NCBI RefSeq assembly: GCF_007860075.1
Contig: NZ_SJPP01000001.1
Span: 3,507,490-3,571,489 of the forward strand
Length of the DNA stretch: 64,000 nt
Direction of reading: 5' to 3'
Source of the DNA: Symmachiella macrocystis
GTDB taxonomy: Bacteria; Planctomycetota; Planctomycetia; Planctomycetales; Planctomycetaceae
In this document: one piece after another, positions 7,091 to 16,201 of the stretch
How the letters are laid out: each line of letters begins with the position of its first letter
Numbering within the stretch: position 1 is the first letter of the stretch
Made by a program: the position numbers and the translations under genes
The notes under the pieces: model-generated
The model's database searches: none
What the model was told of the DNA's origin: nothing
Seen by the model: only the letters and a program-made list of their open reading frames with translations

Positions 7091-9946
7091 TTATTGACTG
7101 GGGGGAGTTTGTTTGGTCATTGCCGACGGGATGTAGCCCACGGAGATTTGGATCGAATGTGTGCAAGAACATCCGGCGCTCGATTCTGGTGCGAGCATTA
7201 AACCCGCTGCGGGAATTTGGCCCAACCAGCAGCCTCCTCGGATGCCCTGAAACTCGCTTTGAGTATTGGTCTCCAAATCCCACATGCCGTGAAAACGGTG
7301 TCGGTAAAAGAACGCGTAATTCGACGCCGCCATCGTCCCGCAACCGCGCCGCTGGGGCAAGTCGGTCCGTTCCAATTTGCCGGTGCGGAGATTGTAGCCT
7401 CGCAATTCGCAGTACAGCGTGCTGCCAACCGCCACGGGATGTTGAATCGCACCGCCGTGATCGTCCTTTTTCATGGCAAACGATTCTTTCCAGAGCGGTT
7501 TGCCCTCTTTGTTGTTGAAGGCCCAGATATGGTATTTCCCGTTGGAGGATCCCGTCACGGCCAACGTGTCGTCGGTATGCACGAGATAGATTACCCGTGA
7601 GGCATCGCTGAGATCGGTCGGTTGCTCCCACAATTTTTCGCCGGTTTGTAAGTCCACCGCGACCAAGAACTGTCCGGTTTGCACTTCATCGACCAAACGG
7701 CCCGCGTTGCTGTCCAGGGCGGCGGGATTGCGGCTTTCTACAAAGTACACGCGGCCGTCAGCCACCGTGAGCGTAGAGTTGATGATCACGCCGCCTTGAT
7801 AATTCCACTGCGCTGCTCCCGTGTTGCGGTCGAGGGCAAAAAGCCGGCGACTGGTGACTTTCGCAATCGATGTCGGCTCGCTTTTATCGTACCATTCGCC
7901 GAAATCCCCCAAATATCCCGCCCCTGATTTCTGAACAGAGCCGAGCAGCGTGTCGCCGACGCAGGCCAGGTAACCCCAATCGACTGGTACTGCCTCATCG
8001 CTGTCAGGAAGTTGCATCACAACGGCCGGCTTGCCGGTTTGGCCGTCAAATTTGAGCACATGATCTCCTTCGACGACGTAAAGCGCATCATCAGCGGCAA
8101 CCATGTTGCTGCAATCCCGCGGCATGTTGGCGCGGCGGATGGCCGGGACCTGTTTCGACCACAAGACGGTGCCGTTATAAGCATTCAAACTGAACAGGAC
8201 GCGGTCCCCTTGAATGTAAAGTCGTCCCCCGGCAGAGAGCGGCGCGGGATTGCGGGGGCCACGGTCAGGCATCGGTCGGGGACCGGGGCGGCCCCACCAT
8301 TGGACGTTCATCTTGCCCCGAACGAGAAAGTCCTGACTGCACGAGGCGTTGTCCGCTTGTCCATATTGATGTGTCCATTGCCCGGCACCGGTCAATGGGC
8401 CGCGACGGACCGAGGCAAAGAGGCCGCCATTTTCGTCGATTCGGGATTCGTCGTTGGGATCCTCGCTGAGCCATTTCTTCAAATCCGTTTGCGTGACCTT
8501 GACCCTGCGCTTGTCCGATTGCCCCAAATAGGCGGTGCCTCCCGACGGACTGAGCACGCGATACATTTCCCCAGGATCAGCAGCGAGCTTGCCCCGCCTC
8601 AGCAGGCTGTCGGAAACGACCAGATTGGCGAAGTATTCACCATAAGGTAAATCGGAGAGACTACCTTCGTGGATGCTGATTCGCAGGCCGTAATAAGGTG
8701 TCTCGCCCAGAGCGGCGCGAGCGGCGGCGACGTTGGCGGGATTGTCGTCGACGGCGACAATTTTCAGATTCGATCGCTTGGCCAATTCATACGCCAAGCG
8801 GCCTTGCTCGACGCCCAGCACTAAACAGTACCCTTGCGTAACGCCGGTTTCTTTGAGAATCCGCTCGGCAAACGACTCATACAATTCGGTCAGTTCGTCG
8901 TGTGGATAGGGGGATTGATCGTCAACGACCGTCGGCAATGTGTAATTGAAATGCGAGTCAAACACATGGGTTTTCCCCGCAGTTTCTTGTTCGTTGTCCG
9001 TGCCTCGGATTTGAAAAGAGTAGATGGAATCCGGCGCGATATCGTCCAGCGTGACGCGATGCTGAGTCGTCGGTTGGGCGTCCGCGACGCGGTGGCCTAG
9101 TTGTTTGTCGATACCATAGGCAACGACCGAGGGCATGGGTTGGGCGGTTTCCCACTCCACAACGGCGGAAGTACGTGAAAGGAATTCAACGTGCGGGCCG
9201 ACTGTGATTTCTAGCGGGGCGGGGAACGCGGTTGCCTTACTGTCGTATTGTCCTTGGAAGGCTGCAGCATCGATCGCCTGTTCATAAATGGCGATTTCGT
9301 GAATCATGCCGTGCATGTGGACAATCTGGTCTCCGTCCCGCGCTGCGCCGATAACAAATTGCAGTCCGGGGAGGGCGACGTTCTTTTCTGTGGGGCTTTC
9401 GGCGGAGGCTTCCTGTTGTCCGTTGACGAACAGCTTTTGTGTTATTCCGTCATCCGTCGCTGCAACGTGATACCAACGGCCGGGTTGGAATCTCGTTCGG
9501 CTCATGAGCGTCTTGCCCGTGGAGGCGGGCCCGGAAAACGTGAATTGATCGCCTTGATACCCCAGCAGCCAAGCGGTGGCGAATGGTTTTTCTTTTTGAA
9601 TCAGCCCAGCGATCCCGCCATGGTCGGCCGGTTTGTCGATCGTGACCCAGGCAGAGACCGACAGCGTTGGGGGGGCTGACAGGCTTTTCACTGGTTCGGC
9701 GACGATCCTGTTGTGCAGGCCGTCGAATTCCAAAGCGGCGATGTTGTTCCCATGCCAGTGACTCACAATGCCGTTGATCTGCCCGGCATGCGCGGCGGCG
9801 GCATCTTTGATGGTCAAGTGGTCGACATATTCAGGCTGCAGCAACCAATGCATCACCGGCTTGTCCGCCGCTTGAGCGGTTACAATGCTGGGAAAGCCAA
9901 CCAGGAAGAGCAGAGTGTAGGCCAATTTCATCGCTATCTTTTGCAT
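7091..9946 (-). CDS. Secreted LamG / Fn3-like / methyltransferase / PQQ-propeller fusion protein
   Basis: A 951-residue protein with an N-terminal signal peptide (hydrophobic core TLLFLVGFPSIVTA). Visible modules: a concanavalin-like LamG domain (about 60-235); an Fn3- or purple-acid-phosphatase-N-like beta domain (245-335); a Rossmann SAM-methyltransferase-like domain (355-490) with CLVLGVEQGRLAYEL as motif I, IVAVDDN as the acidic strand and EMYRVLSPSG late in the fold; and a C-terminal PQQ-type beta-propeller (about 515-940) with blades such as YNGTVLWSKQV. Motif I lacks a normal GxGxG, so methyl transfer is uncertain. ATG 9931 (MKLAYTLL) is an alternative start. It lies 52 bp downstream of another PQQ gene and is probably co-transcribed. 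A methyltransferase fold on an exported protein is odd. Confidence 0.8.
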   Translation of the reverse strand: MQKIAMKLAYTLLFLVGFPSIVTAQAADKPVMHWLLQPEYVDHLTIKDAAAAHAGQINGIVSHWHGNNIAALEFDGLHNRIVAEPVKSLSAPPTLSVSAWVTIDKPADHGGIAGLIQKEKPFATAWLLGYQGDQFTFSGPASTGKTLMSRTRFQPGRWYHVAATDDGITQKLFVNGQQEASAESPTEKNVALPGLQFVIGAARDGDQIVHMHGMIHEIAIYEQAIDAAAFQGQYDSKATAFPAPLEITVGPHVEFLSRTSAVVEWETAQPMPSVVAYGIDKQLGHRVADAQPTTQHRVTLDDIAPDSIYSFQIRGTDNEQETAGKTHVFDSHFNYTLPTVVDDQSPYPHDELTELYESFAERILKETGVTQGYCLVLGVEQGRLAYELAKRSNLKIVAVDDNPANVAAARAALGETPYYGLRISIHEGSLSDLPYGEYFANLVVSDSLLRRGKLAADPGEMYRVLSPSGGTAYLGQSDKRRVKVTQTDLKKWLSEDPNDESRIDENGGLFASVRRGPLTGAGQWTHQYGQADNASCSQDFLVRGKMNVQWWGRPGPRPMPDRGPRNPAPLSAGGRLYIQGDRVLFSLNAYNGTVLWSKQVPAIRRANMPRDCSNMVAADDALYVVEGDHVLKFDGQTGKPAVVMQLPDSDEAVPVDWGYLACVGDTLLGSVQKSGAGYLGDFGEWYDKSEPTSIAKVTSRRLFALDRNTGAAQWNYQGGVIINSTLTVADGRVYFVESRNPAALDSNAGRLVDEVQTGQFLVAVDLQTGEKLWEQPTDLSDASRVIYLVHTDDTLAVTGSSNGKYHIWAFNNKEGKPLWKESFAMKKDDHGGAIQHPVAVGSTLYCELRGYNLRTGKLERTDLPQRRGCGTMAASNYAFFYRHRFHGMWDLETNTQSEFQGIRGGCWLGQIPAAGLMLAPESSAGCSCTHSIQISVGYIPSAMTKQTPPSQ

Positions 9947-9998
9947 TTGAGTCTGCGTCTCTTGTGTCTTGGGAAATTATCCGCCTCAAGTTGCCGTA

Positions 9999-11393
9999 TT
10001 ATTGCGCCGCTTGAAAACAGTAAATCCGCCCCGTATCAGTACTCGCAAATAACCGTCCACCGGCAACAGCCAGTCCGTAAACATTGCCGTCGACTTTGTG
10101 TTTCCACAACTGCTTTCCGCTGTCGCCCCCATAGGCAGCGACCTCGCCCGTGCCGCCGGTAAACAGCATGTCGCCGGCGAGAATCAACGATAAAGACTGG
10201 CCGCACAGCTGATTGTAGAGGATGCATTTTTTGAGGTCTTCGGCGACCTCTTGCAACCGCGTCGAGATCCGTGCCATTTCCTCTTTATGTTTTTTGATCT
10301 CGGCCTTGTCCCCGTCAGCTCCTAGCTTTTTCAAAGCATCGCGATGACCGCGGTGTTCGCCCATCAATGCTTTTCGTATGCGGGAGTGCGCCAAGTATTG
10401 CGGGCGATCCAACCCGCTCAGATGCGTGTCCGTATGCAGATAGGACATGCTTGGTGTGACGATCATGTGATTTCCAGCAAACTGAGCCAACTGATCTTGT
10501 TGGTCCCCTTCGACCAAACCTAGTTCGCCCGTCTTGCCGGGGCCAAAGACAATTTGGTTGCCGGTCAGCAGAGCATACGTACCCCCCTGCCCTTCCACGA
10601 CCCGCAGCCGTTTTCCATTGCCACGATCAAAGACGATGGGATTGTTCCGTCCCGAAGGTGTATACAACCGCGTCGACGATGCGAGCAAATATCCTTGCAC
10701 CGGCAGATCGCTTTGCGGAGTTTTCCAGGCTTCCTCGCCGGTCGCCGGGTCCAGGGCGAAGACGTAGACCTTTTCCGAGGGAAACATTCCTGCCGCGCCG
10801 TGCAACAGACCGTCCTGTAAGACCAACGACCCGCGGACCGGCCAGACGGAGATCACGCGGCCGTTGCCGGGAATCCGCCGCGGGTGCGGACCGGGCCGGT
10901 GCTTCCAGACCAATTTCCCATCAGCAGCTTCAACGCAGTACACATACCCATCGTCGCTGCCGAAATAAACGCGTCCGTCGTGCAGCATCGGTGCGAGTCG
11001 TACAGGGCCTTCGGTGAAAAAAGACCAGCGTTTTTTTCCAGTGGCCGCATCCAAGCAATAGACTTGATCGCTCGAAGATGAACCGAAATAGACGGCCCCC
11101 TCCCCAACGGCGACATGATAGACACGGTCAAAGACCTGCCGGGTTTTCAGATTGTAAGTTTTCGACCACCCGTCCCACTTGGCCGAATCGGGCCATGCAG
11201 GTTGTGGCGGCAGCGGCGTGGAATAATCCCATGCCAACCGTAGTGGAAGTTTGAGCGTTTCATCCGAGACGCCACTGCGGGCGTTGTCGTGCATGTACGT
11301 CGGCCAATCGTCCGCTGCAGCCAGCGATGGCGACAAGAACGTTAGCAACAGGCCCAGGCCAATGGTTCGTTTCACAGCCGCATCCTCAAACAT
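9999..11393 (-). CDS. Secreted PQQ-binding-like beta-propeller protein
   Basis: A 464-residue exported protein. After a signal peptide (TIGLGLLLTFLSPSLAAA) comes DDWPTYMHDNARSG, a usual opening of PQQ-repeat proteins, then repeated blades with the AxDxxTGKxxW pattern (for example CLDAATGKKRWSF, CVEAADGKLVWKH, ALDPATGEEAWKT). A highly charged helical stretch at about residues 341-390 interrupts the propeller before the last blades. The frame runs upstream to 11600, but ATG 11393 precedes the signal peptide and the upstream part is not protein-like. Catalytic use of PQQ is not implied; such propellers often act as scaffolds. It is the first gene of a pair with the LamG/PQQ fusion and has repeat copy A 8 bp upstream of its start. 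Confidence 0.85.
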   Translation of the reverse strand: MFEDAAVKRTIGLGLLLTFLSPSLAAADDWPTYMHDNARSGVSDETLKLPLRLAWDYSTPLPPQPAWPDSAKWDGWSKTYNLKTRQVFDRVYHVAVGEGAVYFGSSSSDQVYCLDAATGKKRWSFFTEGPVRLAPMLHDGRVYFGSDDGYVYCVEAADGKLVWKHRPGPHPRRIPGNGRVISVWPVRGSLVLQDGLLHGAAGMFPSEKVYVFALDPATGEEAWKTPQSDLPVQGYLLASSTRLYTPSGRNNPIVFDRGNGKRLRVVEGQGGTYALLTGNQIVFGPGKTGELGLVEGDQQDQLAQFAGNHMIVTPSMSYLHTDTHLSGLDRPQYLAHSRIRKALMGEHRGHRDALKKLGADGDKAEIKKHKEEMARISTRLQEVAEDLKKCILYNQLCGQSLSLILAGDMLFTGGTGEVAAYGGDSGKQLWKHKVDGNVYGLAVAGGRLFASTDTGRIYCFQAAQ

Positions 11394-11400
11394 CTTTACA

Positions 11401-11488
11401 AGTCGTTTCAAAACCCTCTGACGCGTCTCACTGACACTGATCTGAACGTTTCGAGAACAAGCACAACCGGGTTTTGAAACTGGTTCTA
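11401..11488 (-). repeat. 88-bp upstream repeat, copy A
   Basis: An 88-bp element with perfect 11-bp terminal inverted repeats near its ends (TTTCAAAACCC and GGGTTTTGAAA). It aligns without gaps to copy B at 14365-14452, with about 73 of 88 positions identical by hand count. It ends 8 bp before the start codon of the PQQ gene at 11393, so it would contribute most of the 5' leader or promoter of that gene. Confidence 0.8.
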
Positions 11489-11621
11489 GCCACGTCTTAT
11501 GAAGGTGAGCGTTCTTGGCAGGTGAACATCTGCAGCAAGCATATTTCTCCTGCAGTTTCTCACAGCCTTCATGGTAACTGCTGCGGGGATCTGATTCCAA
11601 TGCACTGCGAGGATCTGCCGC

Positions 11622-13124
11622 TCAAGCGTGCCGCATTAGGGTGGCTTTGTCGAGTTCGCAGTTAGAGAATTCGGCCGTTTGTGTTCCGCGGCGAAAGACA
11701 GCGATGCGATCGGCGTGCTCCAGCAGCAATTCCGGCTCGGTTGAGGCGAGAATGACCGCTGTGCCCCGTTGTTTCAGCTCAGCGACCAGTTGCATGATTT
11801 CTTCCTTGGCGCCGACATCCATTCCGCGCGTTGGTTCCTCAAGAACCAAGACCCGCACGTCTCCCAACAACCATTTACTGAGCACTACTTTTTGTTGGTT
11901 GCCGCCCGACAAATCACCGGCCCTCATTCGCGGCGCCGCGGGCTTGCAACCGACACGTTCCAACAGTGGATTGACTGCTGTGATTTCACGCCCCGAGGTG
12001 ACCCATTTATCAGCGATCCGTTTCAAATGCGCCAACGTGGCATTTTTATAAATTTCCGCCCCACCCACTAAAGTCTGCCCCCGATCGGCCGCGACGAGGA
12101 CAATTCCTTTTTGGACCGCACGATGCGTGTTCCCCGGTTTCATGCGGCAGCCGTCAAAAAGAATCGTGCCTTCATCCTGTTTGCGGGCACCGGCGATGAC
12201 GTGTGCGAGTTCCTGGTGCCCCGCTCCCACAAAACCATACAAACCCAAACATTCTCCCGGAGCGACTTTGATGCTCACATTGGAGAATGTGCCCGCAAGT
12301 TGCAAATTCTCACTGATTAGTACGGAAGGCGTCTCCGTCTGCGGCGGCAGTGTAACGGCTGTTTCACAAGCTGTTGCCGTTCGATTCAATGCATGCCCCA
12401 GCATGGTGTGAATCAGGGTATGCTTGTCGACCACTTCAGAACGTACAGTTTCCACGCGGCGGCCGTCACGCAGGACGGTCACGCGGTCGCAGATTTCCAG
12501 CACATCTTCAATAAAATGGCTGATAAAAATCACGGCAACGCCGCGCTGTTTCAGTTGTGCAATCAAATCAAACAAGCGCCGAGTCTCGGGCGGGCTCAAA
12601 GCGCTGGTCGGTTCGTCGAGAATCAATATCCGTGCGCCGCTATGCAGTCCGCGAGCGATCTCCACCATTTGCCGGATGACCAACGGATGGCTGTCGAGTC
12701 GGCTGCGGACGTCGACATGAATATCAATCTCCGCCAAATACTCCGCCGCCTGTTGCCGCATGGCCTTCCAGTCGATGCGTCCCAGCCGCGTCGTCGGTTG
12801 GCGGCCGAGAAACAGATTCTCGGCGACGGACATTTGTCCCACGCCGGAGAGTTCCTGATAAACCATCGCGATGCCCGCATGCTGCGCTTGAAGCGGATTC
12901 CCCAGCGTCGTTGGTTTTCCGTTGAGCAGGACTTGTCCCCCGTGATCGGGCAGCGCGCCGGCCAGGATTTTCATCAGCGTGCTTTTACCCGCACCGTTAC
13001 TGCCGACCAAGCCATGCACCTCGCCGGTTTGCAGCGAAAAATCGACGCCATCCAGCGCGGTTTCGCCGCCAAAGCGTTTGGTGATGGCTGTGCATTGCAG
13101 GAGCGGAGTGGCGGTTCGGATCAT
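11622..13124 (-). CDS. Sugar ABC transporter ATP-binding protein (two nucleotide-binding domains)
   Basis: A 500-residue RbsA/MglA-type protein with two ABC domains. Domain 1 has Walker A GSNGAGKST (41-49), the Q-loop in VYQELSG and Walker B LILDEPTSAL (167-176). Domain 2 has the degenerate Walker A usual for this class (YGFVGAGHQEL) but an intact signature LSGGNQQK and Walker B VLEEPTRGMD. It powers import of a pentose, hexose or similar solute across the inner membrane. It lies downstream of the matching binding-protein gene on the same strand. The expected permease gene (RbsC-like) is not next to it: the next gene in that direction encodes a PQQ propeller. Substrate cannot be assigned. Confidence 0.92.
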   Translation of the reverse strand: MIRTATPLLQCTAITKRFGGETALDGVDFSLQTGEVHGLVGSNGAGKSTLMKILAGALPDHGGQVLLNGKPTTLGNPLQAQHAGIAMVYQELSGVGQMSVAENLFLGRQPTTRLGRIDWKAMRQQAAEYLAEIDIHVDVRSRLDSHPLVIRQMVEIARGLHSGARILILDEPTSALSPPETRRLFDLIAQLKQRGVAVIFISHFIEDVLEICDRVTVLRDGRRVETVRSEVVDKHTLIHTMLGHALNRTATACETAVTLPPQTETPSVLISENLQLAGTFSNVSIKVAPGECLGLYGFVGAGHQELAHVIAGARKQDEGTILFDGCRMKPGNTHRAVQKGIVLVAADRGQTLVGGAEIYKNATLAHLKRIADKWVTSGREITAVNPLLERVGCKPAAPRMRAGDLSGGNQQKVVLSKWLLGDVRVLVLEEPTRGMDVGAKEEIMQLVAELKQRGTAVILASTEPELLLEHADRIAVFRRGTQTAEFSNCELDKATLMRHA

Positions 13125-13167
13125 TTATCGCGTTGTGTCTCAAGGGGTTACGTCTTGTGTCGCGCGG

Positions 13168-13182
13168 CCCTCTCGCAGAGGG
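13168..13182. repeat. Short hairpin in ABC operon spacer
   Basis: CCCTCT and AGAGGG form a perfect 6-bp stem with a 3-nt loop in the 124-bp gap between the binding-protein and ATPase genes. No T-run follows on either strand. It may be an attenuating or mRNA-stabilising hairpin, or a fragment of a dispersed repeat. Confidence 0.35.
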
Positions 13183-13248
13183 AGCGGGAGAAGGGTTTGG
13201 AGGCGATTGTTCTTACAGTGGGAGTCCGCGCGATTTATCAAACACAAA

Positions 13249-14310
13249 TCAAACGAGGCAATGCGCTGGGTCGGCGAGGTAGAGCATCGTCTCCAGGTTT
13301 CCGGTTTCCGATGTGACCAGCGGGCCGGGCGTGATGACTTCGACGGGAACGTCGTCCATTTTTTCGTTGTTGCGAACGTAAAACTGGCCCAAGGTCAGGG
13401 CGGTGCGGTGGATGCGGCAGACCGGGTTGACTGTGGTCCCGGCCAGTCCGCCATCGCGTACCGCATGCAGGCCTTCTTTTTGCCCGTCGACCGCAGTGAT
13501 GACCATGTCCTTATGAATTGTGTTTTCAATGGCCGACACACAGGCGAGCGCCATGTCGTCGCTGTGGAAAAACGCGCCGGCAATCGGTTCTTTCTCTTGT
13601 TCCAACAACGATTCGAATTGATTGCGGGCCATTTCCTTTTTCCAATCGCACCATACCACTTCACCGCCGTTCAATACTTCAATGTCAGAATATTGTGATG
13701 CGATGTTTTCAAACCCGGTCCTGCGGTCCTGTGCGCCGCTGTGAGCGCTGAGACCGCCGATATGGATCACCTTGCCCTTACCGCCGATTTTGTCGACCAG
13801 ATGTTTTGTGCTCGACTCGGCCATGAAAATATGGTCGGGAGAAACCTGGGTCCAAACTCCGGTTTTGCGCATTTGGTCCATCGGGACCAATAGGGTGTCC
13901 ATCGAGATCACCGGAATGCCACGATCGCGGAGGATTTCGGTCGGCGGCGCTAAGGCATCGATGGCGACCGCTTGGAAACAGCAAAAATCCCAGTCGCGGT
14001 CGACGATCTGGTCGATTTTATTGCGTTGTTTTTCCGGATCGAATTCGCCGTCGAACCACTCGATTTCTACGTTCAGCAATTTGCCCCACAACTCGGCCGT
14101 TTGTTTGCCCAGCGCGCACCAAGTGCTTTGCAGCCCGGCATTGGAGAAGGCCGCCTTGAGCGGTTTTTGTCCGTCGGCACCACCGGCATTTGTTTGTTCG
14201 TCTTGTTTCGCACAACCGGCTGCGAGTCCAGTCAATGCGGCGGAACCGCCCAGTGCCATGTTGCCCAAAAAATTACGGCGTGACGAGCTTTGTGGATTCG
14301 TATCGGTCAC
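13249..14310 (-). CDS. Sugar-binding lipoprotein of ABC transporter (Tat-type signal)
   Basis: A 353-residue periplasmic-binding-protein (RbsB-like, Peripla_BP_4) lipoprotein. The N-terminus carries twin arginines (SSRRNFLG, R11-R12) and a lipobox ending in C33 (TGLAAGC), suggesting Tat export and lipidation. The mature part shows the two-lobe pattern with KAAFSNAGLQSTWCAL, DRGIPVISMDT and GAFFHSDDMALA segments typical of this fold. The start is GTG 14310, with AAGGA 9 nt upstream. It is the first gene before the ABC ATPase on the same strand; repeat copy B lies 55 bp upstream of its start. The permease partner is missing locally. Ligand unknown. Confidence 0.9.
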   Translation of the reverse strand: MTDTNPQSSSRRNFLGNMALGGSAALTGLAAGCAKQDEQTNAGGADGQKPLKAAFSNAGLQSTWCALGKQTAELWGKLLNVEIEWFDGEFDPEKQRNKIDQIVDRDWDFCCFQAVAIDALAPPTEILRDRGIPVISMDTLLVPMDQMRKTGVWTQVSPDHIFMAESSTKHLVDKIGGKGKVIHIGGLSAHSGAQDRRTGFENIASQYSDIEVLNGGEVVWCDWKKEMARNQFESLLEQEKEPIAGAFFHSDDMALACVSAIENTIHKDMVITAVDGQKEGLHAVRDGGLAGTTVNPVCRIHRTALTLGQFYVRNNEKMDDVPVEVITPGPLVTSETGNLETMLYLADPAHCLV

Positions 14311-14364
14311 GGAATCTGTTCCTTATGATTGCCTCGGCAGGTATGGAGAGCCGGTGTTACTGCA

Positions 14365-14452
14365 AGTCGTTCCTAAACCCTCTGATGCGTCTTGCCGACA
14401 CTGCTCCGCAAGTTTTCAGAACAAGCACAATTGGGTTTTGAAACGGGTTCTA
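14365..14452 (-). repeat. 88-bp upstream repeat, copy B
   Basis: The second full copy of the element described at 11401-11488, same length and same orientation, ending 55 bp before the GTG start of the sugar-binding lipoprotein. One terminal inverted repeat is intact (GGGTTTTGAAA); the other is degenerate (TTCCTAAACCC). Confidence 0.8.
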
Positions 14453-14565
14453 AAGGTTGTCGCCAAAATGGCAACCTCTATGGTGTCCGGTCGGCCAACT
14501 GAACGCAAGTGTTGCCGCCATAGATGACGTTGCAGTTCCCACGAGACGGCGAGTTTCAGCCGGAT

Positions 14566-16011
14566 TTACAGGCGGATATAAACGCCCTGTTTCTCCAAAC
14601 CGCGCACCAGAAGATACACGACCGCCAGGTACACAAACAATCCGCTCCAATACAGCCAGGCAGCGGAGTTCTTGGGGACGACGTGAAATACCACGTTCAT
14701 CAACACCAATTTGTGCAACACATAAGCGGCTAACGGATTCATGCCGAATGTGCGAAACACGCCGATCTGAATGCCGCCGATATCTGTGATCACCACAAAC
14801 AACGCCAACAGCACGAATGCGAGTCCCGAGACGAAAACCACATACGGCAACGAGGCAAAGCGTTTTTGCATCATCCAATAATTCACCAACCGGTTCTCAG
14901 GACGAGCTACGAACGGCGGCTCCGCAAAGAACGATGTGAAGGATCGGCCTTGCACTGCTCGCCAATCGGGAATCACTGGTGAGGCTGCCAGTTGGGCTCG
15001 CATTCCTCCCTTCGCATTGCCGCGCGAATTCGTAATCCGTTTGTCCGCCGCAGCGGGAACAAACTGGGTGGTCGACTCCGGATCAGCGGGCAGGTCGTAT
15101 AAGCACGAAAGACAAGACATCGCATAACCAACGCAGAGAAACACCGTGCCCCAGCGCAGTAGATTTTTAATCGTCTGCGACGAGGTGTTTCCGGCCATCA
15201 AGTCATAACACAACGTGCCGGCCAGCATGGCAACGCTCCAGGTGATGATCCCGCATATCCCGCCATCCCAACTGCGGTTGGACCCGGTGCCCCAGATTTC
15301 GCCCATCCAGTTGTTCAGGCCGCTGGGCAGGTCGACATAGCTGCCGTCGATTGTGTAGCCGTAAAAGAATTGCCAATTGAACCATTCACTGAGCGCCACA
15401 TGCGCGGCTCCAAAAACAATCAGCACAGCAAAGCGATACCAAAACCGCAGGTTCGCAAACGGCAAGACAAACAGTTGCGTGATGCCAATCACCGCCAAAG
15501 TTTCCCAGAGATAGGACTTGGCGATCAACTTGGCTAACAGCCACCAGTGCTCTTTGAAGTGTGGCGGAATGGTTGCCTCCGCATCGCCCGCAACAAACTG
15601 ATCCCACGCGGCTTGGTCAATGGCTTCACTGTCCGGATCGGTGAAAAACTCTTGATAACTGTCGAAGTCCTGGCCAATGCCGTACATCGCCATCGAAATC
15701 AAACAGAGCGCAATGCAGCGTTTGAGGTAACTCCAATAGGTCTTCAGGTAAGCGCCACCGGCCAGCCGTTTCAAAATCGTTAAACGAAACGAGATCCCCA
15801 CAGCGAACATGAACGAGGGCATGATCGTGTCGGCATAACTCAGAAAATAGTCGTTGTGGTGAAAATTATAGTGGCAGCGGTAATGCCCCAAATAGTTCAC
15901 GACAAACATGCCCAGCACCGTGTACCCGCGAAACTGATCGATCGAATGGATCCGACCATCCGGCGAGAGGGCCGGCGCCGCATTTCCAGTTGTCGTTTGC
16001 TGAGTCGTCAT
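14566..16011 (-). CDS. HGSNAT-like multi-pass membrane acyltransferase (DUF5009-type), paralog 1
   Basis: A 481-residue polytopic membrane protein beginning with a short polar N-terminus and then SIDQFRGYTVLGMFVVNYLGHY, the hallmark opening of heparan-alpha-glucosaminide N-acetyltransferase-like proteins. Around ten hydrophobic segments follow, with the conserved WDGGICGIITW loop and the C-terminal VFRTFGMNPLAAYVLHK motif. Family members use cytoplasmic acetyl-CoA to acetylate sugars on the outer side of the membrane; the bacterial substrates are mostly unknown. A clear paralog lies at 41548-42951 in this window. It is divergent from the secreted PHP-domain gene, with 190 bp between start codons that presumably hold both promoters. 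Confidence 0.85.
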   Translation of the reverse strand: MTTQQTTTGNAAPALSPDGRIHSIDQFRGYTVLGMFVVNYLGHYRCHYNFHHNDYFLSYADTIMPSFMFAVGISFRLTILKRLAGGAYLKTYWSYLKRCIALCLISMAMYGIGQDFDSYQEFFTDPDSEAIDQAAWDQFVAGDAEATIPPHFKEHWWLLAKLIAKSYLWETLAVIGITQLFVLPFANLRFWYRFAVLIVFGAAHVALSEWFNWQFFYGYTIDGSYVDLPSGLNNWMGEIWGTGSNRSWDGGICGIITWSVAMLAGTLCYDLMAGNTSSQTIKNLLRWGTVFLCVGYAMSCLSCLYDLPADPESTTQFVPAAADKRITNSRGNAKGGMRAQLAASPVIPDWRAVQGRSFTSFFAEPPFVARPENRLVNYWMMQKRFASLPYVVFVSGLAFVLLALFVVITDIGGIQIGVFRTFGMNPLAAYVLHKLVLMNVVFHVVPKNSAAWLYWSGLFVYLAVVYLLVRGLEKQGVYIRL

Positions 16012-16201
16012 TCGGGAACATCTCGAAGCCTAGGAGCAATCGGGCGACCAACCCCAGTCGCTATCTCTGCAGCACCCACTCTAGACAGCGACCACAGACG
16101 ATGCAAACATGAAGCGGAAGGCCAAAATTCGAAACAGACGCTCGACCGTGAGCCTCAGCAATACAACACGATGCAAAAGTGTCTTTAGGGAAAAACCTGT
16201 T

